From Labia minor (taxonomy: Eukaryota; Arthropoda; Insecta; Dermaptera; Spongiphoridae): a stretch of 64,000 nucleotides of DNA. Positions 10,691 through 21,496 of the stretch are shown piece after piece. Position 1 is the first letter of the stretch. Every line of letters starts with the position of its first letter. A program made the translations under genes and the position numbers. The notes under the pieces were generated by a model. It ran no database searches. It was given only the letters and a program-made list of their open reading frames with translations, and had not been told where the DNA came from. Location: assembly GCA_963082975.1 (NCBI GenBank), contig OY720344.1:85870107-85934106 (forward strand), read 5' to 3'.

Positions 10691-11069
10691 CTGACAAAAA
10701 ACCACATCGTGGTAGAGGTTCCCCGCCAAGTTGTGAGCCCTAAAAAGTTAAGAAATCAAAAAAGTTACGGCCCCGCAAAGTTTTCTTTCAAAACAATTAG
10801 TGAAATCAAAGCTTGGCGGCCGCCAAGTTACTCACCTTACAATATTAATTGTTTTTAAAACGTTCATTTCCTGAATAGTGTATTTAATTGCATTTCCAAT
10901 AAAACTTTGCAAATACTCTGTGGTAATGTGGGAGGTACTACCGCCAAGCTTTGATTTCACTAATTTTTTTGAAAGACAACTTTGCGGGGCCCTAGCGTTT
11001 TTGATATCCTAACTTTTTAGGGCTCACAACTTGGCGGGGAACCTCTACCACGAAGTGTTTTTTTGTCAG
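10691..11069. mobile_element. Foldback-type element, 379 bp
   Basis: Two arms of about 128 bp are inverted copies. The left starts CTGACAAAAAACCACATCGT and runs to AAAGCTTGGCGG (10822). The right starts CCGCCAAGCTTTGATTTC (10942) and ends TTTTTTTGTCAG (11069). About 120 bp separate them. The arms are GC-richer than the surroundings. I see no clear target duplication, so the superfamily is unknown. There is no coding. Confidence 0.75.
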
Positions 11070-11343
11070 GTATAATAATACGAAACATTATTATAAGTGT
11101 TATTATTATTCTTAGTAATTCTGTTTTGGTTGATATTTAAAAATAAATTATTATATTAAATCTTTATAAATTGTATTATTAATGAATTTGGTAAATATAA
11201 AAATTAATTTAATATCTAAAAATAAAAAATTAAAAAAACATACAAATTCATTAATTCATCAAGTAATTTCAATTCATTATTATTTTTTTTTTTTTTTGCT
11301 GATTCTGAAAAATTCTAGATATTTATTTCAGAGTAACTATATG

Positions 11344-11742
11344 TTATCTTATTATACTAGCAAAAATTGTATTATATATATTTGTATTTTTTAAATATTA
11401 AACGCTACAGGATTTTTTTGAAATTCACACAATATATAATATTTATAAAGAAAAATCGATCTGTATTGGTTTCAGGAAAAATCATCTTAGTTTTTTCTTA
11501 ATTTAAAATAGGAATTTTAATAATAAAAAAATGGCGTAAAATAAAATTAATATTCACAGGCCATACATTAATATGTACGTTTAATAAAGGCTGTATGTTT
11601 TATCACTTTATTTTTTAATTTATGTTATTTTAAATTATTTGAAATTGTTTCATATATTTTGTCGTTTATTTATTTTAAATAATAATCTTAATTTTAAATA
11701 TTCATAGTTCTTGAGGAATAATTTTTTTAAAGTTCCGAGCTG
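11344..11742 (+). mobile_element. HelL copy with degraded 3' end
   Basis: It begins TTATCTTATTATACTAGCAA and follows the complete copy at 53920-54405, sharing AAAAATCGATCTGTATTGGT, CACAGGCCATAC and ATAATCTTAAT. The 3' hairpin has decayed to TTCCGAGCTGGTAAG. The shared internal sequence defines one HelL subfamily. Confidence 0.55.
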
Positions 11743-11745
11743 GTA

Positions 11746-12340
11746 AGTTTTAATTTAAATATTAAAATATTTTTATTTTTATAAAAAAGTTCATTTTATT
11801 ATCAATATACTAATTGTAATTGGAAAATCTGCTTTTTGACAAGAAATGAAATAATAATAATAATAATAACCTATAATTTTTTAATAATTTTTTTTTTTAT
11901 CTTTTTCACAAAGAGTTTCAGAATTTAATTGCGAGTAAATTTTAATAATAAAAGGCAAAAAGAGCAAGATGGTGATAAGTTTAAGTGGTGGAACAAAATA
12001 CAATCCGATTAACTGGGATCTTTCTATTCTCTTGATGTTTGAACAATTTTAACAAATATTATCTTCCCTCATTTTTTATATCATATGAAGAGGTTCTCGA
12101 TTTTCTTTTTCGTTTTTTATCTATTGATTGATTTCTCATTTATCTCTCTTTCACAATAAGAACAAATAATTATTCTGTAGAATTTATTATTTTCCTAATT
12201 TTATTTTTTAATATGATTAATTATAAATTAATAATTTTTAAGAGTTTTCTAAATAAATTTACAAATTTAATTATCAGAAGATACTTAAAATAAATGAAAA
12301 CAAAATATTATTAGTACATAGATTCTAATTGTAGCGATTA
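11746..12340. other. AT-rich DNA, no gene seen
   Basis: The stretch includes a short (ATA)n run near 11850. No exon or repeat terminus was recognised. Confidence 0.5.
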
Positions 12341-12368
12341 TACGAGGGCTGGTCAATAAGTCAGTGAC

Positions 12369-12997
12369 TTTTTACCGACTGACGATAGTAAGGGAGGTAT
12401 TGTTTTCTCACCAAATTTCACATGTGGATATTTTTACATATCTCCACGAATCATGCATTTTCTTAACAGAAAAAAGTATTTTTAGCATGATGTCTGTCCG
12501 TCCGTCCGTCCGTATAGATGTGTACAGCCTGAACGGCTCAACCGATTTTGATGAAATTTGGTATATTTACTTAATGCCTCAGTGGGATGAATTGATCAAC
12601 TTTTGGTGCAAATCCGGAAACCGGAAGTGGTAGTATTAGCAATCGACGATAGGAAGGGAAGGGTTATTTTCACACCAAAGGAGATTTTTTTTATATATCA
12701 CCACAAATTATGCACTTTGTATTGGTTTTATCCTCGGGAAAATCATATTTATTAGTTTTTTCTTGATTTAAAATTATATGTCGTCATCCAGCCATTCATG
12801 ACGTCACAGCCTGGTCTTGCATATATATTATAAATAAAATAAAATTAAAAATGTTTATATTTATTATTTATGTATCCATATCTGTTTTTTATTACATTAA
12901 TAGATATATTAAAATTATTTGAAATTGTTTCTGTAGCTGCTAATTAATTTACTTCAAACCGTCGGTCGGTTCGGACCTGGCCACAGCTCAACTTATT
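12369..12997 (+). repeat. RepA element, full-length copy nested in mariner
   Basis: It runs from TTTTTACCGACTGACGATAG to CCACAGCTCAACTTATT. Comparison with the uninterrupted mariner left end at 13865 places the insertion within the mariner's GTGACTTTGAATTT. This defines RepA's ends to within a few Ts and shows it moves as a discrete unit. A second copy of the 5' sequence lies at about 12641. Confidence 0.85.
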
Positions 12998-13139
12998 TAA
13001 ATTTCCTGTCTCTTAAACGAAATGGCAACACTGTTTCTGTCAACAGGAAACTATCAGCTGACTCCTGTCAAAATTTTTAACCAGCTGGGTCTTTTTGTTT
13101 TTGTTTCACATCTATCAAAGGCACACTGCCTCGTGATTT

Positions 13140-13410
13140 GAGAAGAAAATGGAAAAAGTTCCCATGAAAACCCATGAATTGGGATACAAATTGCCCCATC
13201 ATCCGCCTATTTCTCTGGATTTAGCTCTGAGTAACTATTTCTTGTTTCAAAACCTATAAAGAAATGGCTTGGCGTAAAGAGATATGACTTTAACGATGAA
13301 ATCATCTCACAAACAAATCTATTTTGACTCGACAAATCTTATTTTTCGGAAGGGATAAAAAAATTGGAGAAACGTTGGACGAAGTGTATAGAGAAGTGTA
13401 AAGAGACTAC
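13140..13410 (+). pseudogene. Mariner transposase C-terminal half, decayed
   Basis: Translating across frames gives ELGYKLPHHPPISLDLALSN, then YFLFQNL, KEMAWRKEI, and IKKLEKRWTKCIE. This corresponds to the mariner HPPYSPDLAPSDY block and C-terminal tail. The catalytic aspartate codon of SPDLAPSD has become asparagine in the last position, and stops and frame changes occur. It encodes no functional protein. Confidence 0.7.
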
Positions 13411-13430
13411 GTTGAAAAATAAAATAATCA

Positions 13431-13862
13431 ATTTATTAAATAAAAATTTAATTTTATCGTATAAATAGATTAATTTTTAAAAATCATACTCGTAAATAAT
13501 AATATCTGGGCCGCATGTGGATCTATCAATGTCAAGATGTGGCACTTGTGTTCAATTCGCAAATATTAATGATTGTATATTTTATTTTCAAAACATAAAA
13601 TATTATATTACAAAAAAAATATACTTCAAACTGGATGAAAAAACTCTCAAAAGAGAACAGTTTATTTATTTTAAATCAAAAATTTAATTTATATACCTAT
13701 TCCTAATCAAATTCCATCATATTTAAACAAAAATCTTAGTGACTTTATAAACTTAATAATTTTATAAATTGTTACTTCTTCTCAAAATGTTGAGTCATAT
13801 GAAAGTGAGTCATCATCTCCTGTGGCAATTATATTCTAATTTCATCTGATTATCCTATATAC
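13431..13862. other. AT-rich spacer between two mariner relics
   Basis: A small GC-richer piece at 13505-13560 (GGGCCGCATGTGGATC) resembles hAT terminal sequence but is too short to call. I see nothing else. Confidence 0.4.
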
Positions 13863-13864
13863 TA

Positions 13865-14282
13865 CGAGGGCAGGTCAATAAGTTCGTGACTTTGAATTTC
13901 CTATCTCATAAATGAAATGGCAACACTGATCCTGTCAGCAGGCAACCACCAGCTGACTCCTGTCGAAATTAGAACCAGCTGGATGGAAAAAAGTGTACAC
14001 GAGTGTTTTAACCGCAATTAGCGCCGTTTCGTAATCGTGGATGAAACATGGATCCATCACAACACACCAGAGACGAAACAGCAACCATAACAGTCGTTTT
14101 TTCTGGGTGAATTGAAACAAATACCTATTTAGACGTCTTCGGCAAATCTTATTTTTTAGAAGAATTGGAGAAATGTTGGAATAAGTGTATAGCTCTAAGG
14201 AGACTACTTTGAAAAATAAAATAATATATTATCCAAAAACCTGTTCCATTCAAAAAGTCACGGACTTATTGACCTGCCTTCG
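13865..14282 (+). mobile_element. Internally deleted mariner, 418 bp
   Basis: The left TIR CGAGGGCAGGTCAATAAGTT (13865, preceded by TA) and the right TIR, complement of CGAAGGCAGGTCAATAAGTC (ending 14282), are inverted matches over about 30 bp. Inside, 14027-14085 translates as FVIVDETWIHHNTPETKQQ, the mariner catalytic block around its second conserved acidic residue. Most of the transposase is deleted. The right flank reads AA rather than TA, so the duplication has mutated or shifted. Confidence 0.8.
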
Positions 14283-15065
14283 AATCTACTTATTATACTT
14301 ATATATAAACAATAAATTTTGTATAGAACATATTTTTAAATTGATTAATTCTCTGATTCAGATTTTTATTTGGTGTTTGTTAAAAAAAAGAATAAAAAAT
14401 CTTTGTCTATGGTAGATTAGATGGATAAAAGAATCCAAAGAAACCTGAGAGAAAATAAATCCATATAGATTTAGAGAAGAAAAGAACCTAATTTATATAA
14501 TATTTATATATAGATTCTTTTATTTCTTGAAAATAAAATAACCCTTGGAGAAATTTCTTCTTAGAGCGTGAGGGGAGAGAGAGGAAAACTCTCATTTCTC
14601 AGCATTTAAAATGGAAATATATTCATTTAAAAAGGACCAATTGACGACAAGCAATTTAATTTGAATTGCATTTAGAAAGCAAATACTATTATATCTGCTC
14701 TTTTGCTAAAGATTAATGAAGCAATTAATGTATGAAAAGTAAATTATGTTGGGCCTTGAGGATCATCTCTTTCCTGTCTTTTGATTATAATTGTATTATT
14801 TTTAATGATCGGAACTTGAGAAGATCACAGAATATCAGTTGATCCGTGTAGTTCTGACTCCGATATCTTTAAATAGAATTAAAATTAAATTTTCATGGGA
14901 CACATGCGTAATTTAAATAGATAATTGTATTCAGAAAGGGTAAAATTAAATATTGTATTTTCATGGTATGTTTTTGTGTATCTGAAGTAATGTCCTTCGG
15001 TGGTATTTCATACTTTTAAAGTGAACTAATTATTTTTATCTTAAAAATATTGTGAACATATTTCT
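14283..15065. other. AT-rich DNA, no gene seen
   Basis: No supported exon, RNA gene or repeat boundary was found. Confidence 0.5.
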
Positions 15066-15100
15066 AAAAACAATACCTCCCTTACTATCGTCGGTCGGTA
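15066..15100 (-). repeat. RepA 5'-end fragment
   Basis: AAAAACAATACCTCCCTTAC followed by TATCGTCGGTCGGTA is the RepA 5' end on the minus strand, truncated to about 35 bp. Confidence 0.65.
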
Positions 15101-15177
15101 ATAAAAATTCATTCTTTTATATTATTAGACGACCCTGTACTTAGTGATAGGTAAAATGTACTATCTTATTTTAAAAA

Positions 15178-15745
15178 AAAATCTGGAGTATCACCAGTCG
15201 ACTATCTCGCAAATTTGAATTGGATTAATTAACATATATTATATTTAAATTAAATTTAATTAATTAAATTATAAATTATAATTAATAAATAATATTTACT
15301 AAACCCGGGCGAATTTGGCTCTTTGTTGATGGCACCACGTCACATGCTGGCGCGAGATTTTCAGTTTTAAAAAATTAATTCCGGTACTTTCAGCGATTCA
15401 ATCAAGCTGAAATTCTATATAAAGCAGTTTTATACAATTTTTAATCATGTGAAAAACTATCAATTATTTTTAAGGTCAGTTAAGAGGAAAAAAATGAAAA
15501 CGTGGTAAGTAATGGTCCTCTTTCGAATTAGCTTCATTTCTCAAAAGTTGATAGAAAACTACTAATTTTGAACAATGCCCGTGTACCAAATTTCATTATT
15601 CTAGCTCAAACCGTTTTTGCGTAATCTTGTCTACATACACACATACACATACACACAAACACACATATTTTTCTCAACCTTAGTGAAAATGACTAAGGGA
15701 CCTTCAAAACGTATAAAAACATCAAAATCTCGACATCGAAAATCG
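15178..15745 (+). repeat. RepC dispersed repeat, copy 2
   Basis: It is homologous to 2882-3425 in the same orientation, with substitutions and small indels throughout. It includes an imperfect CA-rich run near 15645-15665. The frame at 15617-15805 (PSKRIKTSKSRHRKS) is matched out of frame in copy 1, so it is not a conserved protein. Confidence 0.7.
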
Positions 15746-15839
15746 ATTGTAATGAATAGCCCAATATCAATTTTATTTTTTCTCACGTTGTACAGATACT
15801 TGTAAAGAATTTTTATATATATTAACTTTTAAAAATCAT

Positions 15840-16200
15840 ATAATTTTTCGTGGGCGACATAAAATTGATTTCTGAATACACGTTGCGTGGCGATTATTGG
15901 ACGACCTCTTGAAAGGTATGACTGTACGACCAACGTGCGCTCCCCTTTCACTCACTGGATGATCGGTATTAAACCTACATGACATAAAACATTAATGCCG
16001 CTAGATAATGTGCTGACACTCTAGCATTTACTGCGCCCAGACAATAGAATAAATTGCTGCCCCTTTAATTTATTACATTCATAACAAAAATGTCGTCCTA
16101 CAGATTTGCCGCCCAAGACAAATACCCGGTTTGCCGCCCTGCAGATTGTTATTGTCCGCCAAAAATGACCCAATGGCGATTATATTTTTCCGTCCCTATA
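15840..16200. repeat. GC-richer island of unknown type
   Basis: This stretch is clearly less AT-rich than its flanks. It carries GCCGCC-type repeats (CTACAGATTTGCCGCCCAAG, CCGCCCTGCAG) and no open frame. It is probably a decayed transposon, but no TIR, LTR or coding match was recognised. Confidence 0.35.
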
Positions 16201-16375
16201 TGTAAAAATATGTATGAATATATTAAATGTGATTGTATATTTTAATATCATAAATTTAAGATTTTTCAAATGGTTCTTAGAATTTTTATGAATTAAAAGG
16301 GTGGTGGAGTTTGGGATAAAAAATAAATTATTTTCAATTTTATTTGTTTTTTTTTAATTGATTAATACTTTTAAT

Positions 16376-16735
16376 TTTAGCAAAAAAAAATCTTTTTAGC
16401 GAAAAATAATTTCTTATATACTATTTAAAACAGTTTTTTATTTTTTTGTTATAAAATTAATTATCTTATATTTTATGAATATTAATTAAAAAAAAATCTT
16501 TTTAGCGAAAAATAATTTCTTATATATTTAAAACAGTATTTTTTTGTTATAAAATTAATTATTTTATATTTTATGAAAATTAATTAAAATTTACATTTAT
16601 ATTTAAATACGTTAAATCTTTTTAGCAAAAAATAATTTCTTATATATTTAAATCAGTTTTTATGTTATAAAATTAATTATTTTATATTTTATGAAAATTA
16701 ATTAAAATTTACATTTATATTTAAATTAAGTCTTT
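16376..16735 (+). repeat. Three tandem copies of a 100-115-bp unit
   Basis: AATCTTTTTAGC followed by AAAAATAATTTCTTATATA occurs at about 16388, 16495 and 16615, each followed by an AACAG or ATCAG run and TTATAAAATTAATTATTTTA. Unit 1 has an extra CTATTT; the later units share an added ACATTTATATTTAAAT tail. This is a short minisatellite-like array. Confidence 0.75.
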
Positions 16736-17568
16736 GATACGTATTTATTACATATTATCAATGGTTATTTATTTATTAATGAATGTTAAGTATGTACTTA
16801 TATGTGAGTATGTATGAGTGATGTTTGTGTGTGTATCATAGGTGTCTATCTGTAAAACTATATAAATGATAATCTTATTTTTATTCCAAGGATGATTTTG
16901 AATTTTTTTATAATTCGTTTATTTTATTTTATTTTTATTTATTATTTTTTTTAATAAACTTCACTCACATTTCACACGAAATGATATTCATCCCTTTCTC
17001 CTCCATCCACTTCTCTTTCTCTTTTACTTATTCTATTTCTCATTACTTTTAATTTAATTACACCTTTGTATAATTAATATTTTCAGTAGTGAATAAGAAT
17101 TTAAAATAAAAAAAAATATTAAAAGAAGAAAAAACTAATTAAATGGAAAATAATTATTCAATGAATGAACCAAATTATACTTTTTCAAAAATAAAGAAAA
17201 ATTAAAAAAAAAATTAAGTTTAAAGCTAATTAAGAATTTATTTTTATGTTTAGATTATATATCATTATACAAAATAATTTTAATAGCTATATGCAGAAAA
17301 ATATATAGAAAATAAATATAATAAATATAAAAAAAATTAGTTCAATAGCAAAAAAATTGTAACTAATGGATAATTTTTTATGATAAATAAATATTATTTT
17401 ACATTTTAAATTAGTAAAATTTAAATTAATTATTTAATTATTAATCATATTTAGGCTTCCCTGTTTGACGGAGACAGTTATGGTATGAAGGTATGACCCC
17501 CAAATTTGACCAGTTTTAAGAAAACAAAATTATGGTAAGTAAAATCATATTTATTTATCTACATATTA
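16736..17568. other. AT-rich DNA, no gene seen
   Basis: Long A and T runs, with a CTC-rich stretch near 16990-17040. No coding or repeat boundary was recognised. Confidence 0.5.
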
Positions 17569-17785
17569 CTGTAGAGTTTTCTAACCTGTGGGGCGCGCCC
17601 CGCTGGGGTGCGCGAGACTATTGTGTGAGGGCGCGAAGGTATTAGAACCAATTTCAATTGTCCGGAAACTTAAAAATTTTCGATTTTTTTCAATTTTTTC
17701 AATATGCTTCTAAAAAAAACATGATGATTTTGTGGCCAAACTTTTGAACATTTTCGATTTTTTAATTTTTTTCAATATGGTTCTA
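17569..17785 (+). mobile_element. hAT left-end fragment
   Basis: GAGTTTTCTAACCTGTGGGG then CGCGCCCCGCTGGGGTGCGC resembles the ends of vertebrate and invertebrate hAT elements that begin CAG.GGTTCTCAACCTGTGGG. An imperfect duplicated stretch CGATTTTTT...CAATATG follows twice. RepA interrupts it at 17786. No matching right end was found. Confidence 0.5.
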
Positions 17786-18432
17786 AATAAGTTGACCTGT
17801 GGCCAGGTCCGAACCGACCGACAGTTTGAAATAAATTAATTTCCAGCTACAGAAACAATTTCAAATAATTTTAATATATCTATTAATGTAATAACAAACA
17901 GATATGGATAGAACATACATATTTTTAATTTTATTTTATTTATAATATATAGCTGAAGTAGCCGGCGTTGCCCATGATCATAATAAGGAGGCTGTGACGT
18001 CATGAAGGGCTGGGTGACGTCATATAATTTTAAATTAAGGAAAACATAATGAAGATGATTTTTCCCGAGGATAAAACCAATACATTTGTGGTGATATGTA
18101 AAAAAATCTCCTCATGTGAAATTTGGTGTGAAAATAACCCTTCCCTTCCTATCGTCGATCGCTAATACTACCACTTCCGGTTTCCGGATTTGCACCAAAA
18201 GTTGATCAATTCATCATACTGATACATTAAGTAAATATACCAAATTTCATCAAAATCCATTGAGCCGTTCAAGCTGTACACATCTATACGGACGGACGGA
18301 CGGACAGACATCATGCTAAAAATACTTTTTTCTGTTAAGAAAATGCATGATTCGTGGAGATATGTAAAAATCTCCGCATGTGAAATTTGGTGTGAAAACA
18401 ATACCTCCCTTACTATCGTCGGTCGGTAAAAA
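17786..18432 (-). repeat. RepA element, full-length copy
   Basis: It runs from AATAAGTTGACCTGTGGCCA to TCGTCGGTCGGTAAAAAAA. It carries an insertion or variant near 17950-17985 (GCCGGCGTTGCCC) and a short GGAC core. The first-half frame (18168-18401 minus) is open here, as in the copies at 5142 and 12369. Confidence 0.8.
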
Positions 18433-19330
18433 AAGGTCAGATGATTTTACGATGCTCTGAATCATTGGCCCACCCCTATTGTTATATTATTTCAGAAATG
18501 TGCCCGATTATTGAAAAAGGAAATTAGATTATTACAAAAATTAATGATTGATTGCAAATTTATTTTGCATATTTTTGGTAGTATAAACATTTTATATGTA
18601 ATTGATTTTAGTAAAAATATAGAAAATTATTTAAAAATGCAAATGATGAATATATAAAAATAAAATTATGCCGTCATGAATGGTAAATACATACTGCTTT
18701 TTATATATTGATAAAATGAAACCTTGAAAAAAATAGATTAATTATGAGCAGAATCGCTGAATTGTCTCTAATCCGTGCAGTCAGGTGAAAGCTATATTTT
18801 AAGCCAAATCTTGAGCTCGTTGATTGGGTATTAAAAAATGCATTAGAAATATAAATGATTATATAAGAACTATGATTATTTGTTATAAAAAATGATAAAG
18901 TAAAAAATGCTTATTTAAGTAAAAAATTTAAAAATAAGTCTCTCGAAGAATTCAAAATTTAATATAAAAAAGAAAACTGAGAGTAGTCGATGTTACTTTT
19001 GCGATTTCTCAAATCATTGAACGCACGATTGTTGCACAAAAAATATAAAGGAATGGAATGTTTTCATGCAATTTTCATCTATAATAATTAATTCGAATAT
19101 AGTGTTGAGTAAATTAAATCAAAATTGAATAAATAAAATTCGATGAAAAACAAAGCAGAAATGATATCAAATTTTTTGTAAAATTAAAATCATCAAAGTG
19201 ATTGATTTATTTATTTGACATTATAATCCTTCTTTCTCTAATTATTTTTTACAAAATAAATTAACTGAATTTTTAATTACCAGACCTTTCAAAAACTTAG
19301 ATTGGCAATGCTTACTTACAATATATATAT
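18433..19330. other. AT-rich DNA, no gene seen
   Basis: It may include the rest of the hAT fragment split by RepA (for example CATTGGCCCACCCC near 18462), but this is not demonstrable. There is no coding evidence. Confidence 0.45.
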
Positions 19331-19334
19331 ATAT

Positions 19335-19720
19335 TAATATCAGATTTATCAGGGATATAATCACATATTTTTGTGAGATTGTTTTCTCGACGTTTCGGCA
19401 CCCATTTTGGCGCCATTTTCAAGAATTTATTTAGGTGGGAATATTTTTGGGATTCTGGTCTTAGTCTGTGTGACCAAGGGTTAATATCGGGATTTTGGGT
19501 TGATAGGTTGGATGGTTTTGTACTCACTGCGTTGCTGTGGAGCTCCGAAGAATCCTGAGCACACGTCCGAACCGGACAATAGCTCGAGGCCAACTAGGAC
19601 CCGACCCTTTGGATTCTACTTGAGTTTGCTACTGCGCATGCGCAATGGGCTTTTGTGAACTTTGGTGGGCGGAGCTTTACTTTATATTGGATCTGGATCT
19701 GAGGCGGGAATTCCAGCTGT
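19335..19720 (-). mobile_element. Penelope-like or ribozyme-bearing repeat, partial
   Basis: On the minus strand, 19434-19388 reads TCTTGAAAATGGCGCC, a short loop, GGTGCCGAAACGTCG. This has the layout of a hammerhead core (CUGANGA, stem II, GAAAC, GUC) with substitutions. The flanking sequence (TGGTCACACAGACTAAGACC and more) recurs in related form at 58655-58900, so it is a dispersed family. Penelope-like elements and retrozymes carry such motifs. No reverse transcriptase is visible, so the class is inference. The opposed open frames here are not supported as genes. Confidence 0.45.
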
Positions 19721-20163
19721 TTGTGTGATCAACTTTATTAGTGGCAAGAGTTTGTGAATTATTTTTCTAATGTTTCTAAATCACACAACTTTTAAACTAA
19801 TCAACATATTTTAGTTCTGTAAAAAGCAGTATATAATAAAAATGTGTGAAATTCTCCTCCTGAGATTCAATTCGCTCGTAATATGCGTGTACGTTCTTGC
19901 CCCGTTTTCAGGACAACTTGCCTTTTGTTACAATTTGTTATATTAAACATATTTTTGAATATAATTGTATATTTCTATCAATACAAATTAGTTAGTAGTA
20001 ACATAACAATTCAATAATACTAAAACAAGATTATTATTTGCAAAATAAATAAAATGTTTATTAATTCAAAGTGAAACATTGCAATTACCCCACTTCACCT
20101 TATCACTTTATTTTTCTAATTTTAGTGCATTTTTAATTTGTTTAATTGTTATATCAACTAATT

Positions 20164-20245
20164 AACCGGGAACTTAGCCGCGAGGTTATAGTAACCGGTC
20201 CGCCGACTCGAGTTTGAGGGATCAAACCTCGCCGAGTGCATCGAT
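20164..20245 (+). ncRNA. tRNA-like sequence, isolated
   Basis: TAGCCGCGAGG (20175-20185) approximates an A box, although its invariant A is G. GGATCAAACCT (20219-20229) is a good B box, 33 nt away. The block ends CGCCGAGTGCATCGATATAT, comparable with CGCCGGGTGAATCGTTATTT of the HelL tRNA-like block at 905-985. It is a diverged relative of that block, not a functional tRNA: no clean acceptor stem is present. Confidence 0.4.
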
Positions 20246-20365
20246 ATATAAAAATAATAAACAAATCTGAGAAAGCTGGCTAAATGGAGATATATTCCGA
20301 AAAGGCCAAAAAAAAAATCAACTAATTAGTTTTTTTTTAATTAAAATCATTCATTACTGAACTTG

Positions 20366-21009
20366 AATAAGTTGACCTGTGGCCAGGTCCGAACCGACCG
20401 ACGGTTTGAAATAAATTAATTTCCAGCTACAGAAACAATTTCAAATAATTTTCATATATCTATTAATGTAATAAAAAACAGATATGGATACATAAATAAT
20501 AAATATAAACATTTTTAATTTTATTTTATTTATAATATATATGCAAGACCAGGCTGTGACGTCATGAATGGCTGGATGACGTCATATAATTTTAAATCAA
20601 GAAAAAACTAATAAATATGATTTTTCTCGAGGATAAAACCAATACAAAGTGCATGATTCGTGGTGATATATAAAAAAATCTCCTTTGGTGTGAAAATAAC
20701 CCTTTCTTTCCTATCGTCGATCGCTAATACTACCACTTCCGGTTTCCGGAATTGCACCAAAAGTTGATCAATTCATCCCACTGATGCATTAAGTAAATAT
20801 ACAAATTTCATCAAAATCGGTTGAGCCGTTCAGGCTGTACACATCTATACGGACGGACGGACAGACAGACAGACGGACGGACAGACATCATGCTAAAAAT
20901 ACTTTTTTCTTTTTAGAAAATGCATGATTCGTGGAGATATGTAAAAATCTCCACATGTGAAATTTGGAGTGAAAACAATACCTCCCTTACTATTGTCGGT
21001 CGGTAAAAA
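20366..21009 (-). repeat. RepA element, full-length copy
   Basis: It runs from AATAAGTTGACCTGTGGCCA to GTCGGTCGGTAAAAAT. It is nearly identical to the copy at 7709-8339, including CTGTGACGTCATGAATGGCT, so these two belong to one recent subfamily. The tetranucleotide core mixes GGAC and AGAC. Confidence 0.8.
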
Positions 21010-21075
21010 TTTAAAACTTAAAATCGAAATTAAAAAATTCTTAGACTTTTATTGACATAATAAATGAGTATAATG

Positions 21076-21385
21076 CATAGGCTCCCAAACTTTTTTGTGT
21101 CATAAACCCCTTGCCGGTTTTAGATAGACTCCCTTCTTAACCTGAAATTGATTTTTTGTAAAAGAATTTTATCTCTTTTTTTAGGGCCTTATTGAAAAAT
21201 CGCAAAATGTTTAACAGCCATATCAAAAAAAAATTACCTTTTTTTAAGAACCATATTGAATTATAAGATAGTATAGTATGAGATCCACTAGCGTAGGCCC
21301 CCATTTTCATTTCATGGACCCCCAAAATTTTTATTCGCTGGCGTAGACCCCTGGGGGTCGATATAGACCACATTGGGAACCACTT
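21076..21385. mobile_element. hAT-type MITE, 310 bp
   Basis: The ends CATAGGCTCCCAAAC and (complement) AAGTGGTTCCCAATG are degenerate versions of a hAT terminus like CAGTGGTTCCCAAAC. They are flanked by the perfect 8-bp duplication GTATAATG (21068-21075 and 21386-21393). Inside are paired CCCC/GGGG-rich stretches (ATAAACCCC, GACCCCTGGGGGTC). There is no coding. Confidence 0.8.
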
Positions 21386-21456
21386 GTATAATGTATAATG
21401 ATGATTGATTTAAAAGTTGAATACTTTTTCATATTTTTTTAATTACATGTTTTATA

Positions 21457-21496
<40 letters not shown>

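Larger units (their letters stand above)
12343..13425 (+). mobile_element. Mariner relic interrupted by RepA
   Basis: The left TIR CGAGGGCTGGTCAATAAGTC (12343, preceded by TA) matches that of the shorter mariner at 13865. After RepA (12369-12997) the mariner sequence resumes with AAATTTCCTGTCTC and GAAATGGCAACACTG, exactly where the uninterrupted copy continues. The transposase C-terminal half follows (13140-13410). No right TIR is seen. Confidence 0.75.

Noticed and set aside
13505-13560. Second hAT terminus
   Set aside because: GGGCCGCATGTGG is suggestive but too short, with no partner end or duplication.
13935-14120. Minus-strand 61-aa frame
   Set aside because: It is the antisense of the mariner DETWIHH coding block.
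19312-19593. 93-aa minus and 61-aa plus frames
   Set aside because: They overlap on opposite strands in a GC-richer dispersed repeat; neither matches a known protein.
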